Shown one piece after another: positions 16,241 to 24,984 of a stretch of DNA of 38,728 bases. Within the stretch, counting starts at the first letter, position 1, and each line of letters begins with the position of its first letter. Origin of the DNA: Chloroflexota bacterium (GTDB taxonomy: Bacteria; Chloroflexota; Chloroflexia; Chloroheliales; Chloroheliaceae). The stretch spans positions 1 to 38,728 of the forward strand of contig CADDZM010000010.1 of NCBI GenBank assembly GCA_902812345.1, read 5' to 3'. The notes under the pieces were generated by a model that did no database searches, was not told the DNA's origin, and saw nothing but the letters and a program-made list of their open reading frames with translations. The translations under genes and the position numbers were made by a program.

Positions 16241-18175
16241 CTAACTCTGTTGAGTATACCAGCGGGTCAGTAGGTCATTGGTAAAGGCATGTTCGGAACC
16301 TTTATAGCCCGGCGCCACACCCTGGACTTTAGGGTTGAAAGCGTTGAAACTATTGAGGTTGTACAGGAACAAGAACGGCGTGTCGTCGGTCAGGATTTTC
16401 TGGGCCTGATCGTAGATAGCTTTACGCTTGGCCGGGTCAGTTTCCTTGGCACCCTGGGCAAACAGGTCATCTATTTGCTTGTTAGAGTAGCCAGGGGTGT
16501 TCTGAGTGCCGTCGGTAATAGCCTGGGATTTGAAACTATCCGGGTCTGGGAAACCGCCGCCGTAAGCGCCCAGCGAAACATCAAAGTCCTTCTTCTTGAC
16601 CACCTGGTCGAGGTAGGCGTTGAATTCTTTGCCGTCAACTTTCACCGCGATGCCCAGTTGTTTCAACTGCTGCTGCAGATAAGTCGCCGTCAACACGCGC
16701 GGGTTACTCGAAGTCGGGAACGCCACTGTTAAAGTAATGGGTTTGCCGTCTTTGCCCAACAGATTGCCGCTACCATCCAGTTTATAACCGGCGTCGGCCA
16801 ACGTTTTCTTGGCGGTATCCAGATTGTACTTGTATTCGGTAACGTCTTTGTTGTAGTAAGGGCTTTGAGGGTTCACGAAGCTGAACTGAGCCGTTCCCAG
16901 GCCGTTTTCGGCCAGTTTGATCAGAGTGGCGCGGTCAACCGCGTAATTGATCGCTACGCGCACAGCTTTATCATTTAACGGAGCGCGGCGCATGTTGTAC
17001 TCAATAGTACGGTAGGTACCGTTAACAGCCGACCAATCATAAACCTTGACCGTCGGGTCACTCTTGGCGGCGGTGTACTGGGCCGGCGGGAAGCTATCGG
17101 CATAGTCCGCCTGGCCGGTCTTAATTGCCTGTAATACCGTTGAAGTTGAGCCGCCCTTGAACACTACCGTGTCGTAGATCGGTTTGCCGCGCCACCAGTT
17201 CGGATTAGCCTTGAAGACGCCCTGGGCTTTAGGATCGAAGCTCTGGATCGTGTAAGGACCATTAACCACGGTCGGTTTAGTCATTTCAGGGTTCTTGGTC
17301 GCATCGTACCAGGGTTTCCCATTCCATACCTTTGAAGGCACCGGAACTACCACCCCGATATAGCTCAAAGCCAGGTCAGTCGCATAAACATCGTTCAGGG
17401 TAAAGGTCAGAGTCTTCGTAGCTTCGTCTGTCTTCAGGGTGACCTTCTTAAGGTCTTCCAGGCCGACATAGTCGTTATCCGGGTTAGCTTTATCTTCTTT
17501 GATGGCGTTATCGTAAGCGTACTGGTAGTCGGCTACCGTTACCGGCGAGCCATCGCTCCACTTAACATCATCGCGCAAGGTGAAGGTATAGGTTTTGGCA
17601 TCCGAGCTAACCTTCATGTCCTTGGCATAGCGCAGGTTCCACTTCAGATTGGTGTAATCATATTCAATCATCGGGCCGTCCCAGATTAACGAATCGGCCT
17701 CGATTACTGATTGCGAGTAATCGCTGCCGCTCGGATAAGGGTGCAGCACCGGGGCCAGTTCACCGGCCAGGCTGACGGAGGTGAACGTACCACCGGATGG
17801 AGCGCCAGCGGGCGCCGGAGACAGGGTCGGTAAAACGCTCATGCCGGAAGCGCCGGCACCGGCAGTACCGGAAGCCGCCGTTGTACCGGAAACGGTACTC
17901 GCGGCGCTCGTTGTAGCCGCCGCCGAGGTTGCAGCAACCGAGGTTGCAGCAGCCGAGGTTGCAGCAACCGTAGTTGCTGCCGCCGTAGTAGCTATGGCGG
18001 CGGTTGTTGCCGCAGCAGCCGTAGTAGCTGTGGCGGCCGTAGTTGCTGCCGCCGGCGTAGTCGCAGCGGCGGTAGTCGCAGCCGGAGCAGTTGTAGCAGT
18101 ATTGTCACCGCAAGCTGCCAGAAGGGTGGAAGCTACGAGCGCCAAAACCACCAACAACGGTGTTTTTTTATGCAT
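16241..18175 (-). CDS. oppA: Peptide ABC transporter substrate-binding lipoprotein, OppA type
   Basis: Lipid-anchored family 5 binding protein that captures peptides (or nickel/other ligands) for OppBCDF. The start is the ATG at 18175, preceded by AAGGAGAG, and gives 644 residues; the frame is open further to 18214 without a ribosome binding site. Signal peptide and lipobox: VVLALVASTLLAAC. The next 95 residues are a spacer made almost only of Ala and Thr (units such as ATTAAA). The binding domain then starts near GGTFTSVSLAGEL and carries YTFTLRDDVKWSDGSPVT and VRVAINYAVDRATLI. Coding DNA for the spacer (about 17860-18110) is a degenerate GCN/ACN repeat likely to vary in length between strains. 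It lies between oppF and oppB in one minus-strand operon. Confidence 0.94.
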   Translation of the reverse strand: MHKKTPLLVVLALVASTLLAACGDNTATTAPAATTAAATTPAAATTAATATTAAAATTAAIATTAAATTVAATSAAATSVAATSAAATTSAASTVSGTTAASGTAGAGASGMSVLPTLSPAPAGAPSGGTFTSVSLAGELAPVLHPYPSGSDYSQSVIEADSLIWDGPMIEYDYTNLKWNLRYAKDMKVSSDAKTYTFTLRDDVKWSDGSPVTVADYQYAYDNAIKEDKANPDNDYVGLEDLKKVTLKTDEATKTLTFTLNDVYATDLALSYIGVVVPVPSKVWNGKPWYDATKNPEMTKPTVVNGPYTIQSFDPKAQGVFKANPNWWRGKPIYDTVVFKGGSTSTVLQAIKTGQADYADSFPPAQYTAAKSDPTVKVYDWSAVNGTYRTIEYNMRRAPLNDKAVRVAINYAVDRATLIKLAENGLGTAQFSFVNPQSPYYNKDVTEYKYNLDTAKKTLADAGYKLDGSGNLLGKDGKPITLTVAFPTSSNPRVLTATYLQQQLKQLGIAVKVDGKEFNAYLDQVVKKKDFDVSLGAYGGGFPDPDSFKSQAITDGTQNTPGYSNKQIDDLFAQGAKETDPAKRKAIYDQAQKILTDDTPFLFLYNLNSFNAFNPKVQGVAPGYKGSEHAFTNDLLTRWYTQQS

Positions 18176-18257
18176 TTTTGGATCTCTCCTTATTACTTCT
18201 TTAAATAGTTCCAAGCGGCTAGAAAATTAGCCTTTGTTTGAAACTTTGTAGACTGTC

Positions 18258-18275
18258 CCGGCCTGGTCGGGCCGG
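18258..18275 (-). other. GC-rich stem-loop between oppF and oppA
   Basis: CCGGCC (18258-18263) and GGCCGG (18270-18275) with a 6-nt loop, in the 179-nt gap before the oppA start. Together with the hairpin after oppA it brackets the oppA message. No T-tract is present. An RNA processing or stability role is an inference. Confidence 0.5.
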
Positions 18276-18354
18276 AACTTTGAAAACTGCGGGTTGTGCC
18301 AAAAGGGGTTAAATGGCTCCGACTGGGACGCCGTTTACCCGGGATAATGTCCAA

Positions 18355-19479
18355 TTAAACCATTGAAAGTTTGCCGCTGGCGACATCTTCGGCGAAATGG
18401 CAGGCTGAAAAATGGCCGCCGCCAATATCGCGGAATTCGGGCGCCTCTTCCCGGCAAATTTGTTGGGCCAGGGGGCAGCGCGTGTGAAAACGGCAGGCCG
18501 GTGGCGGGTTGATAGGTGAAGGTACATCACCGGCCAGGATGATACGCTTGCGTTGTTTTTCGGCTCTAGGGTCCGGTATCGGCACCGCCGAAAGCAAAGC
18601 CCTGGTGTAGGGATGGGCCGGGGTGGTGTAAATTACATCCCGGTCGGCCAGCTCAACGATTTTACCCAGGTACATCACCGCCACCCGGTCCGAGATATGC
18701 CGGACTACCGAAAGGTCGTGGGCTACGAAAAGGTAGGTCAGGTTCAGCCGGGATTGCAGGTCTTCCATCAGGTTCACGACCTGGGCCTGGATCGAAACGT
18801 CCAGGGCGGAAACCGGCTCATCGGCCACTATAAAGGAGGGCGACGCGGCCAGGGCGCGAGCGATACCGACACGCTGGCGCTGCCCACCTGAAAATTCGTG
18901 CGGGTAGCGGGTGCCGTAGTGGCGGCTCAAACCGACCAGTTCGAGTAATTCCTGGACTTTTTCGTAACGCTCTTTAGCCGTACCCATGCCGTGAATAACC
19001 ATCGGCTCGGCCACGATATTCTGAACGGTCAAACGCGGGTTGAGGCTGGCGTAAGGATCCTGGAAAATCATGGTCATGTTCCGGCGCACCCTTTTCAGTT
19101 CCTGGCCCCTGATGCCGGTAATATCCTTGCCCTCGAAATAAATCTTGCCGCCAGTCGGCCTGCTCAGATGCAAAATGGTTCGCCCGGTGGTGGATTTGCC
19201 GCAGCCCGACTCCCCGACCAGGCCGAGCGTTTCGCCCTTGCGCACATCAAAACTGATGCCGTCTACCGCCCGGACTGCGCCGACCTGCCGTTGAAAGATA
19301 ATGCCCTGGTTGATGGGGAAATGCTGCTGCAAGTTCCGCACGCTCAGAAGCACATTCGGGTCAGCCGAAGGCGCTAAATCGTCCATGACAGCGGTAGCCT
19401 GGCGATTTATATCAATAGAGGGTTTGGATTTTTCGCCGGGCTTGCGGCCTCTTGACCCGTTCAGGTTGTTCTCACTCAT
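18355..19479 (-). CDS. oppF: Peptide ABC transporter ATP-binding protein, OppF/DppF type
   Basis: Cytoplasmic ATPase subunit of the importer, 374 residues. After a 40-residue basic, disordered tail the ABC domain shows Walker [11 protein letters not shown]-loop [15 protein letters not shown], signature [15 protein letters not shown] and Walker [13 protein letters not shown], then the switch His in YLFVAHDLS. The C-terminal oligopeptide-transporter extension has [20 protein letters not shown] with three Cys, plus SACH with a fourth. This is the pattern linked to an iron-sulphur cluster in some Opp/Dpp ATPases. The N-terminal tail is longer than usual. The start at 19479 has AAGAAGG upstream. 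It follows oppD by 45 nt. Confidence 0.95.
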   Translation of the reverse strand: MSENNLNGSRGRKPGEKSKPSIDINRQATAVMDDLAPSADPNVLLSVRNLQQHFPINQGIIFQRQVGAVRAVDGISFDVRKGETLGLVGESGCGKSTTGRTILHLSRPTGGKIYFEGKDITGIRGQELKRVRRNMTMIFQDPYASLNPRLTVQNIVAEPMVIHGMGTAKERYEKVQELLELVGLSRHYGTRYPHEFSGGQRQRVGIARALAASPSFIVADEPVSALDVSIQAQVVNLMEDLQSRLNLTYLFVAHDLSVVRHISDRVAVMYLGKIVELADRDVIYTTPAHPYTRALLSAVPIPDPRAEKQRKRIILAGDVPSPINPPPACRFHTRCPLAQQICREEAPEFRDIGGGHFSACHFAEDVASGKLSMV

Positions 19480-19524
19480 TAAGCCCTGACCTTCTTAAAT
19501 GTAACTGGTTTACCACAAAGCATC

Positions 19525-20553
19525 CTAAGCAACTTCTTGGGCTTCGTGCACGGGAGGGTCGCCCATCTTGACTTCGGAGTGGCAGGCAATCCAATGTTCG
19601 CTGCGACCGCCGTCGGCTTCGGCAGGCACCTGGCGCAATTCCGGTCGAATAGTTTCAGCCTGGGGCAGGGCGTATTCACACCGGGATACAAAAGGACAAC
19701 CTTTTGGCAAATCAAGCAAATCCGGGGGTGAACCCTTGATTGGCTCGAGCCTGCCCCGGCGGGCCTCATCCAGGCGCGGGATGGATTTTAACAGGCCCAT
19801 GGTATAGGGGTGGCGGGGATTGGCAAACAGTTCATCGGCGGTAGCTGTTTCGACAATATGGCCCGCGTACATAACATTGATGCGGTCGGCCATCCCGGCC
19901 ACGACGCCCAGGGCGTGCGTAATAAGCATTACGGCAGTGCCGGTTTCCGCCTGAAGTTTTTCCAGCAGTTCCAGGATTTGAGCCTGGATAGTCACATCAA
20001 GCGCGGTCGTCGGTTCGTCGGCGATAATCAGCTTGGGCCGGCAGGCCAACGACATTGCAATCATGACGCGCTGGCGCATGCCGCCGGAAAAGTGGTGCGG
20101 GTAGCTGCGGACGCGCTCGGCGGCGTTCGGAATACCGACCATTTTAAGCAGGTCTACCGATTCTTTTAGAGCCTGGGTCTTGGTGAGTCCCAGGTGGGTG
20201 ATTAGCGGCTCGGACAACTGCCGCCCGACTGTTAAAACCGGGTTGAGCGAAGTCATCGGATCCTGGAAAATCATGGCGATTTCCTTGCCCCGGACCTTCC
20301 GCATGTCCCTGTCTTCCAGTTTTAAAAGGTCGCGGCCTTCAAAAAGAATCTCCCCGCCGACTACCTTACCCGGGTTCTGGACCAATCTAAGGATAGACAT
20401 TGCCGTGACGCTCTTGCCGCTACCGCTTTCGCCTACCACGCCGAGGGTTTCACCTTTGTCTATATGGAAAGAAACATCATCAACAGCCTTTACAACACCG
20501 TCTTTACTTTTAAATTGGGTCTTGAGATTTCTTACTTCCAGTAAAGGTGCCAT
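19525..20553 (-). CDS. oppD: Peptide ABC transporter ATP-binding protein, OppD/DppD type
   Basis: The second ATPase of the importer, 342 residues, forming a heterodimer with OppF. Walker A is [10 protein letters not shown]-loop [14 protein letters not shown], signature [15 protein letters not shown], Walker [13 protein letters not shown] and switch VMLITHALG, where His is followed by ALG instead of the more common DLG. The C-terminal extension [19 protein letters not shown] and the late WIACH carry the usual Cys set. AGAAGGG lies 8 nt before the ATG at 20553. It is the first gene of the opp operon, with a promoter candidate about 425 nt upstream. Confidence 0.95.
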   Translation of the reverse strand: MAPLLEVRNLKTQFKSKDGVVKAVDDVSFHIDKGETLGVVGESGSGKSVTAMSILRLVQNPGKVVGGEILFEGRDLLKLEDRDMRKVRGKEIAMIFQDPMTSLNPVLTVGRQLSEPLITHLGLTKTQALKESVDLLKMVGIPNAAERVRSYPHHFSGGMRQRVMIAMSLACRPKLIIADEPTTALDVTIQAQILELLEKLQAETGTAVMLITHALGVVAGMADRINVMYAGHIVETATADELFANPRHPYTMGLLKSIPRLDEARRGRLEPIKGSPPDLLDLPKGCPFVSRCEYALPQAETIRPELRQVPAEADGGRSEHWIACHSEVKMGDPPVHEAQEVA

Positions 20554-20970
20554 TAAAGTGCCCTTCTAAATCTCATAAAATTGCTATTAAGGTTGATTTC
20601 ATATGGCTTTATACCTGGTCGTCTTAACGCCGATAAAACCGTTAAGCCTGGTAAGCGTGGTTGTTAGAAATCGCCAACAATTAATCTCTACTCATTGAGT
20701 CGATTCTACCGCCAACTGGGCGATTGAACCTTACAAAGAATACATTGGGTAATGAGCTTGGGCTAACGCCGGTCAGGCTGAGGGAGGTTTGCCGGGTATT
20801 ACTTAAAAAGTAAGGCAGCCTTCCCCATGTGAAGAAGTCCCAGGATTAGTGTTGAAGCGTCCCTTTTTGTTACACCATTTCTAACATTTCTTTGTTTATC
20901 ACCATAGATAATCAAAGTGCTTCTGGTAAGCAGAGTGAGTGTTAAAAGAAAAAGTTCCCTGCATAAATTG
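20554..20970 (-). other. Long untranslated leader of the opp operon
   Basis: About 415 nt separate the best promoter candidate from oppD. I found no convincing coding sequence; a 62-residue frame at 20799-20987 has no family features. Short inverted repeats occur, for example TTACTTTTTAAGTAA near 20799-20813, but I see no known riboswitch or terminator. A leader of this length often carries regulation. Confidence 0.4.
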
Positions 20971-21140
20971 TGTCGAGATATTATCACAAGCGTTAAACTT
21001 TTGCAAATTTTTATCGCTTGGTTAAAAGAAATTTAACAGTTTCCTAATCTTTTAACAACCCCGCACTTTAAAAAATGGTGTAGCGTTCGTACACTTACTT
21101 AAACGACATCACTTTAAGAATAGTTGCACCATTTCTTAAA
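20869..21140. repeat. Three copies of a CACCATTT motif around the opp promoter
   Basis: GTTACACCATTTCTAACA (20869-20886, plus), GTTGCACCATTTCTTAAA (21123-21140, plus) and GCTACACCATTTTTTAAA (21084-21067, minus) share the core RCACCATTTYTWA. The two upstream copies face each other and the third lies just after the promoter. They may be operators for a regulator of opp, or chance similarity in AT-rich DNA. Confidence 0.4.
20978..21006 (-). promoter_or_regulatory. Promoter candidate for the opp operon
   Basis: On the minus strand TTGCAA (21006-21001), a 17-nt spacer and TAATAT (20983-20978). It matches 4/6 in the -35 box and resembles the -10 of the valS T-box promoter. Transcription would start near 20971. 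Confidence 0.5.
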
Positions 21141-21144
21141 ATCT

Positions 21145-21187
21145 GAGAAGCCAGGTCCGGCCAAATTTAGCCTTGACCCGGCTTCTC
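21145..21187 (-). terminator. Terminator hairpin after valS
   Basis: GAGAAGCC-GGTCC (21145-21158) pairs with GACCCGGCTTCTC (21175-21187) with one mismatch, with an inner GGCC/GGCT stem. On the minus strand it is followed by AGATTTTAAG, a modest T-tract. It lies 34 nt after the valS stop. Confidence 0.7.
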
Positions 21188-21221
21188 AACCGCATACCGT
21201 CCCAGGTGAAATTAAATCCAC

Positions 21222-23915
21222 CTATACCGCAAGGTCGGCCAGGCGGCCTTCCAGTCGGACCAGTTTTTCCCGGCTGGCAACCAACTTTTCGCGCTCTTTT
21301 GCCACGACAGCCGCCGGAGCCTTATCCACAAAGTTGGAGTTGGAAAGGGTCTTTTCGCCCTTTTCAATCTCTTTGCGGGCTTCCTCGATTTCCTTGTTCA
21401 ACCGGGCCTGCTCCACCGCCAGGTCTATCATCCCGGAAAGCGGCAGGTAAACCGTCGCGCCGCCGGTCACAAAACTGATAGCCTGGCGCGGTGGTTCGGC
21501 CAATTGGGTATCGGCCACGATTTCCAGCCTGGCAGCGTCCACCCCGGCCAACCGGATAATAGTGTCCGCTTCGCTTTCAAAGAGCGCCTTTAGTTCGGGC
21601 CGCGCCGCCACAATTGCCGCCACCCGTTTGCTTTCGACATGGGCTTCGCTCTTGGCGTTGCGTATCCCTTTAACCACTTCCTGCACTGCCTCAAACCGGG
21701 CAATCGCGTCCAGGTCGGGCTGACCCGGGGCAGTCGGCCAGGGCGCCATCATTATACTTTCCCCTTCGTGGGGCAGGTTATGCCATAGTTCTTCGGTAAC
21801 AAACGGCATAAAAGGATGTAACAGGCGCAAACTACCTTCAAGAACACCTACGAGCATTCTTTGGGCCGCCAGCTTTGTAGCCGGGTCCAGGCTGTTGAGG
21901 CGCAGCTTGCTGACTTCAATGTACCAGTCGCAAAACTCGCCCCATAGAAATTCGTAGAGGGCGCGCCCGGCTTCCCCGAACTGGTACTGCTCCATGTTTT
22001 TGGTCACGCCCGCGACCAACTGGTAGTAGCGGCTGACAATCCAGCGGTCGGCCAGCGGCGCGTCCGGTTGCAAGGCCGGAGCCTGGCAGGGCAGATTTTC
22101 CAGGCCGCTCAGGCTAATAAAGCGGGTGGCGTTCCAGAGTTTGTTGGCAAAGTTACGGCTGTCGCCAATCCTGGTAACGGATAGCTTGGTATCCACGCCG
22201 GGCGTGCTGCTGGTAAGAAGAGTATAGCGCAGGGCGTCGCTGCCGAACTCCTTCACATTGTCCAGCGGGTTGATAACGTTACCTTTGGTCTTACTCATCT
22301 TGGCGCCTTTTTCGTCCCGGATGATACCGTTTAAGTAGACGGTATGGAAGGGCACTTCGCCGCCCATAAAGTGCATCCCGAACATAATCATGCGGGCCAC
22401 CCACAGAAAAATAATTTCGTACCCCGTTTCCATCACCGAGCCGGGATAGAAATAATCCAGGTCTGCCGTCTGGTCGGGCCAGCCGAGAGTGCTGAAGGGC
22501 CACATGCCGCTGCTGAACCAGGTGTCCAGCACGTCGGGGTCTTGCCAGATTTTGTCGGTGCTGCCGCATTTTTCGCAGGCGGCTAATTTTTCTTCTTCAA
22601 CAGCCTGGACATGGCCGCAGTTGTCACAGAACCAGACCGGGATGCGGTGGCCCCAGAACAACTGGCGCGACACTGCCCAGTCGTGAATATTTTCCATCCA
22701 GTCGGTATAAATCTTTTTGAAGCGTTCCGGCACAAATTTCACACGACCATCGTAGGCGGCTTCCAGGGCCGGTTTTGCTAAAGGTTCCACCTTGACCCAC
22801 CACTGTTCGCGCACCAGCGGTTCGACCGGCACGCCGCTGCGTTCGCTATAAGGCACGTTATGCAGGTACGGCTCGGTTTTGACCAGGTAGCCGCCTGCTT
22901 CCAGGTCGGCCAGGACTTTTTTACGGGCCACAAAGCGGTCCAGCCCGGCATAGCTGCCGCCATTCTCGTTGACCGTAGCATCAGGATTAAAGATATTAAT
23001 AACGGGCAAATTATGGCGCTGGCCGATTTCAAAGTCGAGCGGGTCGTGACCGGGCGTCATTTTAACGGCCCCGGTCCCAAAGTTGGCGTCCACACCCTCG
23101 TCGGCCACGATAGGAATCTCCCGGCCCACCAGCGGCAGAACCAGGGTCTTGCCCGCCAGGCCGGTATAACGCTCGTCACTAGGGCTGACGGCTACGCCGG
23201 TATCACCCAGCATCGTTTCAGGGCGGGTGGTCGCCACGGTCACGAAGTGGTCAGGCTCATCTTTCACGGGGTAGCGGATAAACCAGAGCGAACCCTGCTC
23301 CTCTTCCATTTCCACTTCCAGGTCGCTGATAACGGTCAGGCTTTTAGGGTCCCAGTTCACGATGCGGGAAGCCCGGTAGATAAGCCCGGCATCGAACAGG
23401 CGTTTGAAAGCCACCCGCACAGCGCGCTGGCGGGGCGGGTCCATGGTAAAGGCTAACCGGGTCCAATCGGCGCTGGCTCCCAATTTCTCCATCTGCCCGA
23501 TAATGGTGTTGCGATATTCGTCCATCCAGGCCCAGACCCGTTTTAGAAATTCCTCGCGGCCCAGGTCATTTTTGGTTTTGCCTTCGGTCTGCAAAATATT
23601 TTTTTCGACGACGTTTTCTCCGCTGATTCCGGCATGGTCGCTGCCCGGTAACCACAGGGTCGGCTCACCGAGCATGCGGTGATAGCGGGTCATAGCGTCT
23701 TGCAGACCGACAAAAAGGGCGTGGCCCTGGTGCAAAGCCCCGGTCACGTTCGGCGGCGGCATAATACAGACCCAGGGCTTTTTGCTCTTATCAATTTTCG
23801 GTGTGAAATAGCCCTTTTCCAGCCAGTAAGCGTACCATTTCGCCTCGGCGGCAGCCGGGTTATAGGCTTTATTCATTTCTTCTTTTTCTTCTTGTTTTCC
23901 GGTTGTGTCGCTCAT
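21222..23915 (-). CDS. valS: Valyl-tRNA synthetase
   Basis: Class I synthetase that charges tRNA-Val and edits Thr, 897 residues. The HIGH motif is in PPPNVTGALHQGHAL (residues 53-67, HQGH) and the KMSKS motif is KMSKTKGN (near 538). The editing domain (TTRPETMLGDTGVAV) is in the middle and the anticodon-binding part follows. The last 65 residues are the coiled-coil tRNA arm of ValRS. A CxxC...CxxC pair (FCDNCGHV, ACEKCGST) in the connective region suggests a zinc site. The start ATG at 23915 has AGGAGA upstream. A GNAT gene precedes it by 131 nt, and both lie behind a T-box leader with a Val specifier, so valS is expected to be induced when tRNA-Val is uncharged. Confidence 0.98.
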   Translation of the reverse strand: MSDTTGKQEEKEEMNKAYNPAAAEAKWYAYWLEKGYFTPKIDKSKKPWVCIMPPPNVTGALHQGHALFVGLQDAMTRYHRMLGEPTLWLPGSDHAGISGENVVEKNILQTEGKTKNDLGREEFLKRVWAWMDEYRNTIIGQMEKLGASADWTRLAFTMDPPRQRAVRVAFKRLFDAGLIYRASRIVNWDPKSLTVISDLEVEMEEEQGSLWFIRYPVKDEPDHFVTVATTRPETMLGDTGVAVSPSDERYTGLAGKTLVLPLVGREIPIVADEGVDANFGTGAVKMTPGHDPLDFEIGQRHNLPVINIFNPDATVNENGGSYAGLDRFVARKKVLADLEAGGYLVKTEPYLHNVPYSERSGVPVEPLVREQWWVKVEPLAKPALEAAYDGRVKFVPERFKKIYTDWMENIHDWAVSRQLFWGHRIPVWFCDNCGHVQAVEEEKLAACEKCGSTDKIWQDPDVLDTWFSSGMWPFSTLGWPDQTADLDYFYPGSVMETGYEIIFLWVARMIMFGMHFMGGEVPFHTVYLNGIIRDEKGAKMSKTKGNVINPLDNVKEFGSDALRYTLLTSSTPGVDTKLSVTRIGDSRNFANKLWNATRFISLSGLENLPCQAPALQPDAPLADRWIVSRYYQLVAGVTKNMEQYQFGEAGRALYEFLWGEFCDWYIEVSKLRLNSLDPATKLAAQRMLVGVLEGSLRLLHPFMPFVTEELWHNLPHEGESIMMAPWPTAPGQPDLDAIARFEAVQEVVKGIRNAKSEAHVESKRVAAIVAARPELKALFESEADTIIRLAGVDAARLEIVADTQLAEPPRQAISFVTGGATVYLPLSGMIDLAVEQARLNKEIEEARKEIEKGEKTLSNSNFVDKAPAAVVAKEREKLVASREKLVRLEGRLADLAV

Positions 23916-24046
23916 CGTCTTTCTCCTAAGTTAGTTTTAGTGCCTGGTTTTAAGTGTTTAGTAGGATTCAAGCCGGCTTGTCAGCATAATCTTTTTGATT
24001 GGGCCTTTTAGCTTCTCAAACCTGGGCAAACCGGCTTTTTTTTACA

Positions 24047-24523
24047 TTAAAATTCAAGGCGCATTTCTACTAAACTACCAAACCGGTTGGTTGGCTGAAA
24101 CCCCATTTTTTTATAAAGATATACGGCGGAGTGGTTGGCCGGGTCTACGAACAAGGTCAGATAGTGCGCCCCGGTCGCCCTGGCAAAGTCCAGGGAATGT
24201 TCAATTAACTTGCGGCCTACTCCCTGGCCCCTGGCCGCCTCTACGATACCGATACCAAACCGCCAGCCTCGCGGCGGCAAATAATCCGGTTCGTGGTTTT
24301 TGAGGGTTATAGCGCCAAATTGCTGCCCGGTGGCGTCTACGGCGATAAAAGCCGGGCCGTTTTCGGGCGTCCAGGAGGACCAGTAATTGTCCTCCTGTTG
24401 TTGCAGTTTTTCAAGACCGTATTCCTGGATAAAGCCGGGGGAGGCCAGCACTGCTTCCCAGTTCATAGCTCGTAAAAAGGTTATATCGCCCGGTCCGGCC
24501 TGTTGGATAGTTATAGTCTTCAT
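24047..24523 (-). CDS. GNAT family N-acetyltransferase under T-box control
   Basis: Acetyl-CoA-dependent acetyltransferase of 158 residues, cytoplasmic, acceptor unknown. Motif A is ARGQGVGRKLIEHSL and motif B ANHSAVYLYKKMGF, both in the expected order. It lies directly behind the T-box terminator (20 nt from the T-run to the ATG) and 131 nt before valS on the same strand, so it would share the valine-starvation response. The ribosome binding site is weak (GTGGA). A GNAT between a T-box and a synthetase is unusual. It may act on an amino acid or analogue, on a tRNA or protein N-terminus, or simply have inserted into the valS unit. Confidence 0.88.
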   Translation of the reverse strand: MKTITIQQAGPGDITFLRAMNWEAVLASPGFIQEYGLEKLQQQEDNYWSSWTPENGPAFIAVDATGQQFGAITLKNHEPDYLPPRGWRFGIGIVEAARGQGVGRKLIEHSLDFARATGAHYLTLFVDPANHSAVYLYKKMGFQPTNRFGSLVEMRLEF

Positions 24524-24542
24524 AAAATTCCACTATAAAAAT

Positions 24543-24575
24543 AAAAAACCCTTCCGTCCGCACAAAGGACGAAAG
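24543..24575 (-). terminator. T-box attenuator terminator
   Basis: CTTTCGTCC (24575-24567) pairs with GGACGGAAG (24559-24551, one G-U pair) and is followed by GGTTTTTT. It is the off-state terminator of the T-box leader and lies 20 nt before the GNAT start codon. Confidence 0.88.
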
Positions 24576-24792
24576 AGTTACACCTCTTACGTGGTACCAC
24601 CTTAATTTAGCCCGCGAAAAACTCCGGCGGGCGCTCTGAGGGCGGTAACGGGCCACATTTCGTTGGCCTTTAATCGGCAAAAGCCGGTTCGAGGCCAAAA
24701 CTCCCAGGCTACGTTCGGCTTTGCATCTCCGCCGGGGCTTTCACCTTTCCCCCGTTCTCTACCGGACCACGCCGCTTACTCTTCCTGTTCAC
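24543..24792 (-). ncRNA. T-box riboswitch, valine-specific (GUA specifier)
   Basis: On the minus strand the leader begins AACAGGAAG-AGUA, where AGUA is the specifier-loop E motif (24783-24776 region). The distal part contains GUAGAGAACGGGGG and GGUGAAAGCCCC. The other side of the specifier loop reads GAAC-GUA-G, followed by CCUGGG, which pairs with the initial CAGG. GUA (24712-24710) is a valine codon. A stem with CGAACCGGC follows. The T-box proper is AGGUGGUACCACG (24602-24590), with UGGU matching an ACCA tRNA end with A73. The terminator stem CUUUCGUCC/GGACGGAAG (24575-24551) and a T-run (24548-24543) complete it. Uncharged tRNA-Val should allow read-through into the GNAT-valS unit. Confidence 0.93.
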
Positions 24793-24821
24793 AGTCTATA
24801 AAATCTTAAATTGTAAGAAAG

Positions 24822-24850
24822 ATATTATCAATTAAGCACCTGACTGTCAA
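24822..24850 (-). promoter_or_regulatory. Promoter of the T-box/GNAT/valS unit
   Basis: TTGACA (24850-24845), a 17-nt spacer and TAATAT (24827-24822) on the minus strand. Transcription would begin near 24815, about 23 nt before stem I of the T-box. The consensus -35 and perfect spacing suggest a strong vegetative promoter held in check by attenuation. Confidence 0.8.
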
Positions 24851-24909
24851 GCCTGCCACGGCAAAATGGCAAATAAGGTGGTTAACTACACATCATTGCA
24901 TATAAATAC

Positions 24910-24958
24910 TTGACAATCTGCAAAATAGTAGTAAATTATAAATGACTGACCAGTCAGT
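24910..24958 (+). promoter_or_regulatory. Promoter and palindromic operator of the tetR-ABC operon
   Basis: TTGACA (24910-24915), 16 nt, TAAATT (24932-24937). Over the expected start of transcription lies a perfect inverted repeat ACTGAC-CA-GTCAGT (24945-24958). Position and symmetry fit an autoregulatory operator for the TetR protein coded immediately downstream. Confidence 0.75.
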
Positions 24959-24984
24959 ATTAATAGAAATGGAAGGTTCTTAAA

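Noticed and set aside
17781-18230. A plus-strand frame rich in Val/Ala that looks like a membrane protein
   Set aside because: It is the complement of the Ala/Thr repeat tract of OppA; hydrophobicity arises from the repeat.
20799-20987. A 62-codon frame in the opp leader
   Set aside because: No ribosome binding site and no recognisable composition; it would overlap the promoter candidate.
24411-24698. A minus-strand frame covering the T-box
   Set aside because: The region is explained by the T-box RNA and its terminator, and the frame overlaps the acetyltransferase gene.
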